Assembly: GCF_001310815.1 (NCBI RefSeq)
Contig: NZ_BAZK01000012.1
Coordinates: 1-64,000, forward strand
Length of the DNA: 64,000 nucleotides
Source of the DNA: Pseudovibrio denitrificans JCM 12308
GTDB lineage: Bacteria; Pseudomonadota; Alphaproteobacteria; Rhizobiales; Stappiaceae
Direction: 5' to 3'
In this document: one piece after another, positions 59,257-64,000 of the stretch
Position numbering within the stretch: the stretch's first letter is position 1
Layout: each line of letters begins with the position of its first letter
Position numbers and translations under genes: made by a program
Notes under the pieces: generated by a model
Told to the model about the DNA's origin: nothing
The model's input: only the letters and a program-made list of their open reading frames with translations
The model's database searches: none

Positions 59257-60753
59257 ATGACGAAAACAGATACTCTGACAAATGCATCCCTGCGTGCGCA
59301 GCCTAGTGGGTCTCACTTCATCGGCGGCACTTACGTTGAAGATACGATGGGTGAGGAGATCCTGAGCCTTTACCCGGCAACGCAGGAAGTGATTGCGCGC
59401 GTTCATTCCGCAACACCTGCGATCATCACCAAAGCGGTTGCTTCGGCCCGTACCGGCTTTGCAATCTGGCGCTCCATGGCTCCAGCTGAGCGCTCTCGCG
59501 TTCTGCGCAAGGCTGCTGATCTGATGCGCGAGCGGAACCGCGAGCTTTCCGAGCTGGAAACCCTTGATACCGGTAAGCCGCTTCAGGAAACACTGGTTGC
59601 TGATGCGGCTTCTGGTGCTGAAGCACTGGAATACTTTGCGAGCGTTGCTGCGACCTCCAACGGCGAGCACATCGACCTTGGCGGTTCTTATGCGCTGACG
59701 AAGCGCGAGCCACTGGGCATCTGCCTTGGCATTGGTGCTTGGAACTATCCTATCCAGATTGCTGCATGGAAAGCGGCACCTGCTTTGGCTGCTGGCAACG
59801 CGATGATCTTCAAGCCTTCTGAAGTGACCTGCCTGTCTGCTTTGAAGCTCGCTGAGATCTTCCGTGAAGCTGGTTTGCCAGATGGTGTGTTCAACGTGGT
59901 ACAGGCGGACCGGGAAGCAGCGGCGGCTCTCGTGGCGCATCCTGAAATCGCAAAGGTTTCCCTGACCGGTTCTGTACCAACAGGCATGAAGGTTGCTGAA
60001 AAGGCGGCTTCTCAGTTGAAGCATATGAGCCTTGAGCTGGGCGGCAAATCTCCGATCGTGATTTTTGAAGATAGTGACATCGACAATGCTGTTGCTGCGG
60101 CGATGAATGCTAACTTCTATTCCACTGGTCAGATCTGCTCCAACGGCACACGCGTATTCGTTCATTCTTCCATCAAGGAAGAGTTCCTGAAACGTCTGAA
60201 AGAGCGTACTGAGAAGATCCTGATTGGTGATCCACTCAACGAAGACACACAGCTTGGTCCTCTTGTTTCCAAAGCTCAGCTGGAAAAAGTGATGGATTAC
60301 ATCGCTATCGGCCAGAGCGAAGGTGCTGTGCTGTATGCTGGCGGTGGTCGTCCGCAGGTGGATGGTCTGGGCCGCGGCCTGTTTGTGGAGCCAACCATCT
60401 TCACCGAAGTCAAAGACGACATGCGCATTGCGTGTGAAGAAATCTTTGGCCCTGTGATGTGTGTGCTGGACTTTGATGATGAAGCTGATGTGATCCGCCG
60501 TGCAAACAACACCGAGTTTGGTTTGGCTGCTGCTGTGTTCACTAAGGACATTCAGCGTGCCTATCGTGTGATTGATCAGTTGGAAGCAGGTACTTGCTGG
60601 ATCAATAACTACAACCTGACCCCGGTTGAGATGCCATTTGGTGGTTTCAAGCATTCCGGTATTGGTCGTGAGAACGGTCAGTGGGCGCTGGATCAATACT
60701 CTCAGGTCAAGAGCATCTATGTTGAGATGGGTGATGTTGAGGCTGGCTGGTAA
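59257..60753 (+). CDS. betB: betaine-aldehyde dehydrogenase BetB
   Basis: This NAD(P)-dependent aldehyde dehydrogenase finishes glycine betaine synthesis. The NPxN-like [14 protein letters not shown], the glutamate motif [14 protein letters not shown] and the catalytic Cys294 in STGQICSNG are present, with a C-terminal [15 protein letters not shown]. Length is 498 aa. Glycine betaine serves as an osmoprotectant or methyl donor; which of these applies here is not visible. No betC (choline sulfatase) is present, unlike the betICBA order in Sinorhizobium. Confidence 0.96.
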   Translation: MTKTDTLTNASLRAQPSGSHFIGGTYVEDTMGEEILSLYPATQEVIARVHSATPAIITKAVASARTGFAIWRSMAPAERSRVLRKAADLMRERNRELSELETLDTGKPLQETLVADAASGAEALEYFASVAATSNGEHIDLGGSYALTKREPLGICLGIGAWNYPIQIAAWKAAPALAAGNAMIFKPSEVTCLSALKLAEIFREAGLPDGVFNVVQADREAAAALVAHPEIAKVSLTGSVPTGMKVAEKAASQLKHMSLELGGKSPIVIFEDSDIDNAVAAAMNANFYSTGQICSNGTRVFVHSSIKEEFLKRLKERTEKILIGDPLNEDTQLGPLVSKAQLEKVMDYIAIGQSEGAVLYAGGGRPQVDGLGRGLFVEPTIFTEVKDDMRIACEEIFGPVMCVLDFDDEADVIRRANNTEFGLAAAVFTKDIQRAYRVIDQLEAGTCWINNYNLTPVEMPFGGFKHSGIGRENGQWALDQYSQVKSIYVEMGDVEAGW

Positions 60754-60781
60754 GCAGCCTCAAGCACCTTCTTGAATAAGC

Positions 60782-60807
60782 AGAATAGGGGTGCTTACCC
60801 CTATTCT
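60782..60807. terminator. hairpin between convergent betB and the HlyD-like gene
   Basis: AGAATAGGGG and CCCCTATTCT form a perfect 10-bp stem with a 6-base loop. It overlaps the HlyD-like gene's stop codon and has no T run on either side, so it may be a weak bidirectional terminator. Confidence 0.5.
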
Positions 60808-62117
60808 CTCATGGCATGGGCGATCTGATCGACCATTGGCTTCATGATGTACGAGATCACGGTGCGGTTCTCGGTCTGAATGAATGCCTCAACCGGCATA
60901 CCTGGCACCAGGTTCTTGCCGCCCAACTTATCCATTTCATCCTCGGAGATGGTCAACTCGGCCATATAGAAGCTGAGACCGGTTTTCGGGTCTTCCAGCA
61001 AGTCAGGCGAGATGGTTTTCACAGCTGCTGTCAGCTCTGGCGTTGTGCGCTGATCAAAGCTTGGCAGGCGGACTGTTGCTTCCTGATTTGGAGTAAGCTG
61101 GTCCACATCAATCGGCTGAACCTGCGCTTCAATCACGAGCACATCTTCTCGTGGCACGATTTGCATTACCACTTCACCGGGAGCGATCACACCGCCGATG
61201 GTGTGAATGGTGAGGTCGTGAACTGTGCCAGATTGCGGTGACTTGATTTCCATGCGCATCAGCTGGTCCTGAGCTGCGATCTTTTTCTCTTCAAGCTGAG
61301 CGATTTCCGCCCGTACCTGCTGAAGCTGTTCCAACGTCTTGGTCATGACGTCTTCTTCGATCTGCATGATCTGGATGTTGCGTTCTGCGATGGCTTCTTC
61401 GGTCTTTGCAATCTGAGCAATGAAATCGCCGTATTCACCCTGAAGCTTGGTTTTTTCACGCTTCAGAGCTGTCACACGGGACTCAGTGACCAGCTTCTTG
61501 GCGAGCAGTTTGTGCAAGTCTTCCAGCTCTCCATCGATCAGGCCAATTTCAATTTCCTTGGCATCACGCTGCTGAGACAGGCCGTCAATCTGCTTCTTGT
61601 ACTGCTCAATCTGCGCCCGCATCTGGTCCTGACGACCGCGCAAGTTCTTGGTCTTTGCCACCATCATGCGGCGCTGACCTTCCTGGATGGTGTTCAGAAC
61701 CTGTGAATGCGCATCGTCAGCAGCCCGTGACGGGAACAGGATTTCCTCTTCGCCGTCCCGCTCTGCAATCAAGCGAGCTTCCTGAGAGTAGAGGTTGTCC
61801 AGCTGTTTGGTGACGACAGCAAGGTTTGCTCTGGTGACCGTATCATCAAGACGAAGCAGAGTGTCGCCAGCATCTACGGTGTCGCCGTCGGTCACCATGA
61901 TGGAGCGAACAATGCCGCCTTCCATGTGCTGTACGTTCTTGGTGTTGGTTTCAACAACGATGGTGCCGGGAGCGATGATCGCACCACGGATTTCCATCAG
62001 GCCTCCCCAGAGGCCGACGCCTCCAACGAGAATGACGACCAGAAGACCAGCGCAGATCAGGTGGAACCGGATGCTGCCTTTCAGCTGTTTGTCGCTTTCA
62101 GAATGGTTATGCATCAC
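60801..62117 (-). CDS. type I secretion periplasmic adaptor, HlyD/PrtE family
   Basis: This membrane fusion protein bridges an inner-membrane ABC exporter and an outer-membrane TolC-type channel. One N-terminal membrane span (FHLICAGLLVVILVGGVGLWGG) is followed by a barrel-sandwich lipoyl half (PGTIVVETNTKNVQHMEGGIV), a long coiled-coil hairpin (about residues 110-280, rich in Gln, Glu, Lys) and a beta-barrel C-terminus. Length is 438 aa. Its start overlaps the ABC gene's stop by four bases, so the two are translated together. Confidence 0.92.
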   Translation of the reverse strand: MMHNHSESDKQLKGSIRFHLICAGLLVVILVGGVGLWGGLMEIRGAIIAPGTIVVETNTKNVQHMEGGIVRSIMVTDGDTVDAGDTLLRLDDTVTRANLAVVTKQLDNLYSQEARLIAERDGEEEILFPSRAADDAHSQVLNTIQEGQRRMMVAKTKNLRGRQDQMRAQIEQYKKQIDGLSQQRDAKEIEIGLIDGELEDLHKLLAKKLVTESRVTALKREKTKLQGEYGDFIAQIAKTEEAIAERNIQIMQIEEDVMTKTLEQLQQVRAEIAQLEEKKIAAQDQLMRMEIKSPQSGTVHDLTIHTIGGVIAPGEVVMQIVPREDVLVIEAQVQPIDVDQLTPNQEATVRLPSFDQRTTPELTAAVKTISPDLLEDPKTGLSFYMAELTISEDEMDKLGGKNLVPGMPVEAFIQTENRTVISYIMKPMVDQIAHAMRE

Positions 62118-63867
62118 GCTGCTCCCTGTTTCTGCGGAGCCTTAGCTGGTTGTTTCGGTTTTACCTGCGGGGTCTGTACCGGAGTGACGAGTTGCTTCAT
62201 CACCTCATCACGCGGACCAAACGCAGCCTGACGGCCTTCGTTGAGCACGAGCACCTTATCTACGGCTGCAATTGCGCTTGGGCGGTGGGCAATCACGATG
62301 ACGATCTTGCCGCGACCACGCATGAGCTTGATCGCATGGGTCAGGCACGCTTCACCTTCGGAATCGAGGTTGGAGTTCGGCTCATCCAGCACGATCAGGA
62401 ATGGCTCGCCATACATGGCACGGGCAAGTGCGATCCGCTGGCGTTGTCCGCCGGAGAGGGCATAGCCACCGGTGCCGATGACGGTGTTGTAACCATCAGG
62501 CAAGCCAGTGATGAACTCGTGCACGCTGGCGATTTTCGCAGCTTCGATGACATCATCCGGGTTCGCATCTTCCTTGAAGCGGGAGATGTTTTCCGCAACC
62601 GTTCCGTCAAACAGCTGAATGTCCTGAGGTAGGAAGCCAATGAATTGACCGATACGGTCGGACGACCATTGGTCCAGCTCGGAACCATCAAAGCGGATGG
62701 AGCCGGTGAGGGCGTTGGTGATGCCAACGATAGAACGGGACAGGGTGGATTTGCCGGAACCAGATTTACCGATTACGCCCAGACCTTCACCTGCTGCGAG
62801 GCTGAATGAGATGCCTTGCACGATTGGTTGGCGGATACCAACGGGACCACATGCCACGCCATCCAGATCTATCTTCTGGTGAGGCAGGGGCAGTTCCATC
62901 ACATTGTTGGCGTCAGTCTTGTTTTCAATCACACGGCGCAGACGCGCCAGACCCTGACGGGCTGCGAGGAAGCCTTTCCATTGGGAAACGGCCTGCTCAA
63001 CAGGTGCCAGCGCACGGGATGACATGATTGAGGACGCAATCATCACACCGGAGGTGACTTCCTGCTGGATAACAAGCCAGGCCCCCATGCCGAGCATGGC
63101 GGACTGGAGTACGAAGCGGAAGGTTTTAACTGCCGTTGCAAAGAATGCTGCTCTGTCGCCTGATTTGCGTTGTTTGATCAGGTAGCATCATTTCCCTGAT
63201 GCCATCTGTTCTTCATGGTTTCCATCATGCCCATGGCCTGAATGACTTCGGCATTGGCACGGCTGGCTTCCACGATTGCGGAACGGCGGTTGGTTTCAGC
63301 AGCGGCTTCACTGGATGGCCGGCGGGAGGTGAACTCGTTCAGTCCTACCAGCGCGCAGATCACCAGCGCACCACCGATCGCCATCATGCCCAGATATGGG
63401 TGGAACAGATACACGATCGCGAAGTAGAGCGGCATCCAGGGCAAATCGAAGATGGCAGAAGGACCCGGGCCGGAAAGGAAGCTGCGCACCTGATCCAGAT
63501 CCTGAACCGGGCGCATCTTGGAGCCTTTCGGACCAAGGATGAGTGGCAAGCTTGTTGAGATTTCGTAGGAGACGCCAGAGAGCTGGGCGTCAACACGCTG
63601 TCCAAGACGTGAAAGAACACGACTGCGGAGCGTTTCCAAAATGCCATAGAAAAGAAAGAGGACGCCTACAAGTGTTGCCAGAACGAGCAGTGTTGGCACT
63701 GATCCACTTGCGAGGACGCGGTCATAGACCTGCAGCATAAAAAGGGGGCCAGTCAGCATCAAAATGTTCAACAGCATGCTGACGCCGCCGATTCCAAGCA
63801 GTGCGGACCTTAGAGATCTGAATGCATGGGTGATTACAGATTCTTTTTGTCGTTGGCTGCCGGGCAT
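62114..63867 (-). CDS. type I secretion ABC transporter, PrtD/HlyB-like (frameshifted)
   Basis: This exporter fuses a membrane domain (residues about 20-290) to an ATPase domain with Walker A GKSGSGKSTLSR, signature ALSGGQRQRIALARAM and Walker B LIVLDEPNSNLD. The frame stops at 63178, where GATGCTACCTGATC should read GATGCTACCCTGATC (one C lost). It then continues as LIKQRKSGDRAAFFATAVKTF to the second half. Restored length is 584 aa, as in PrtD-type exporters lacking a peptidase domain. It would export a C-terminally signalled protein with the HlyD partner. GGGAGAAAG precedes the start. Confidence 0.92.
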
Positions 63868-63909
63868 AAGCTTTCTCCCAATTGTCTTCGGGGATTAAAG
63901 CAAGAAACC

Positions 63910-63933
63910 CCCTCCCGGTATTCGCCGGGAGGG
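63910..63933 (-). terminator. terminator-like hairpin upstream of the type I exporter genes
   Basis: CCCTCCCGG and CCGGGAGGG form a 9-bp GC stem with a 6-base loop; on the minus strand it is followed by GGTTTCTTGC. It lies between a stop codon at 63960 and the exporter start, so it probably ends an upstream gene's transcript. Confidence 0.65.
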
Positions 63934-63959
63934 AGCAGTTCGCTAGGTTACTTTGTTGA

Positions 63960-64000
63960 TCAGATCAGGTTGTCGTCCTGGTTGATCGAATGGATCTGAT
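63960..64000 (-). CDS. possible C-terminus of a type I-secreted protein (partial)
   Basis: At the window edge a minus-strand frame ends QIHSINQDDNLI followed by TGA. A short acidic stretch then a hydrophobic end is the usual form of a type I secretion signal, and the exporter genes and a terminator-like hairpin follow directly. Only 13 codons are visible and a second frame is also open, so this is tentative. Confidence 0.35.
   Translation of the reverse strand, partial: QIHSINQDDNLI

Noticed and set aside
58618-60696. A 692-codon minus-strand reading frame
   Set aside because: It is antisense to betA and betB together. The composition is rich in His, Arg, Cys and Phe without any recognisable domain; betA and betB are complete.

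Overview
The window reads as chromosomal DNA of an alphaproteobacterium. The evidence is the gene set itself: split hslV/hslU, PmtA-like methyltransferase, ubiE/ubiB divergent from mutM, choXWV next to betIAB, an RbsABC/SorC polyol operon, and an imelysin operon behind a possible Irr-type iron box. Moderate GC and protein style suggest a Stappiaceae/Pseudovibrio-like marine bacterium; this is inference and was not tested. I saw no rRNA, CRISPR, insertion sequence or prophage. One tRNA-Arg(CCG) is present.

Layout. 0.1-19 kb is housekeeping: universal stress protein, hslU, a membrane protein, hslV, FMN reductase, methyltransferase, dnaJ, dnaK, a membrane-anchored glutamate-synthase-like flavoprotein, alkB, a TetR regulator, ubiB, ubiE, mutM, L-lactate dehydrogenase, gnd and a GntR regulator. 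19.3-24.4 kb is a DeoR/GlpR-like regulator with a UgpCBAE-like ABC importer, behind a pair of palindromes. 24.4-27 kb holds a small lipoprotein, a small exported protein and a membrane-bound glycerophosphodiesterase. 27.2-32.6 kb is an iron-linked operon: imelysin, di-haem oxidoreductase, imelysin, DUF1513 protein. 32.8-44.5 kb is a minus-strand carbohydrate/polyol operon: ABC importer, SorC regulator, aldo/keto reductase, GlpD-like flavoprotein, LsrF-like aldolase, FGGY kinase, GMC oxidoreductase. 44.7-53.4 kb is a peptide or N-acyl-amino-acid locus: OppABCDF, N-formylglutamate amidohydrolase, a LysR regulator and an M14 deacylase. 53.6-60.8 kb takes up choline (choXWV) and oxidises it to glycine betaine (betA, betB) under BetI. 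60.8-64 kb is a type I secretion ABC/HlyD pair with what may be the last codons of its exported substrate at the right edge.

Two window-wide patterns stand out. First, thirteen otherwise well-conserved genes, including dnaJ, are broken by fourteen 1-2 base indels. Almost all look like one lost base in a short G or C run, and restoring it returns each gene to its normal length. I read this as sequence or assembly error, so these genes are annotated at full span and kept as CDS. Second, each of the four ABC importer operons has a strong hairpin directly after the substrate-binding-protein gene, and similar hairpins follow the first imelysin gene and the possible type I substrate. This suggests a shared way to make more of the exported protein than of its partners.
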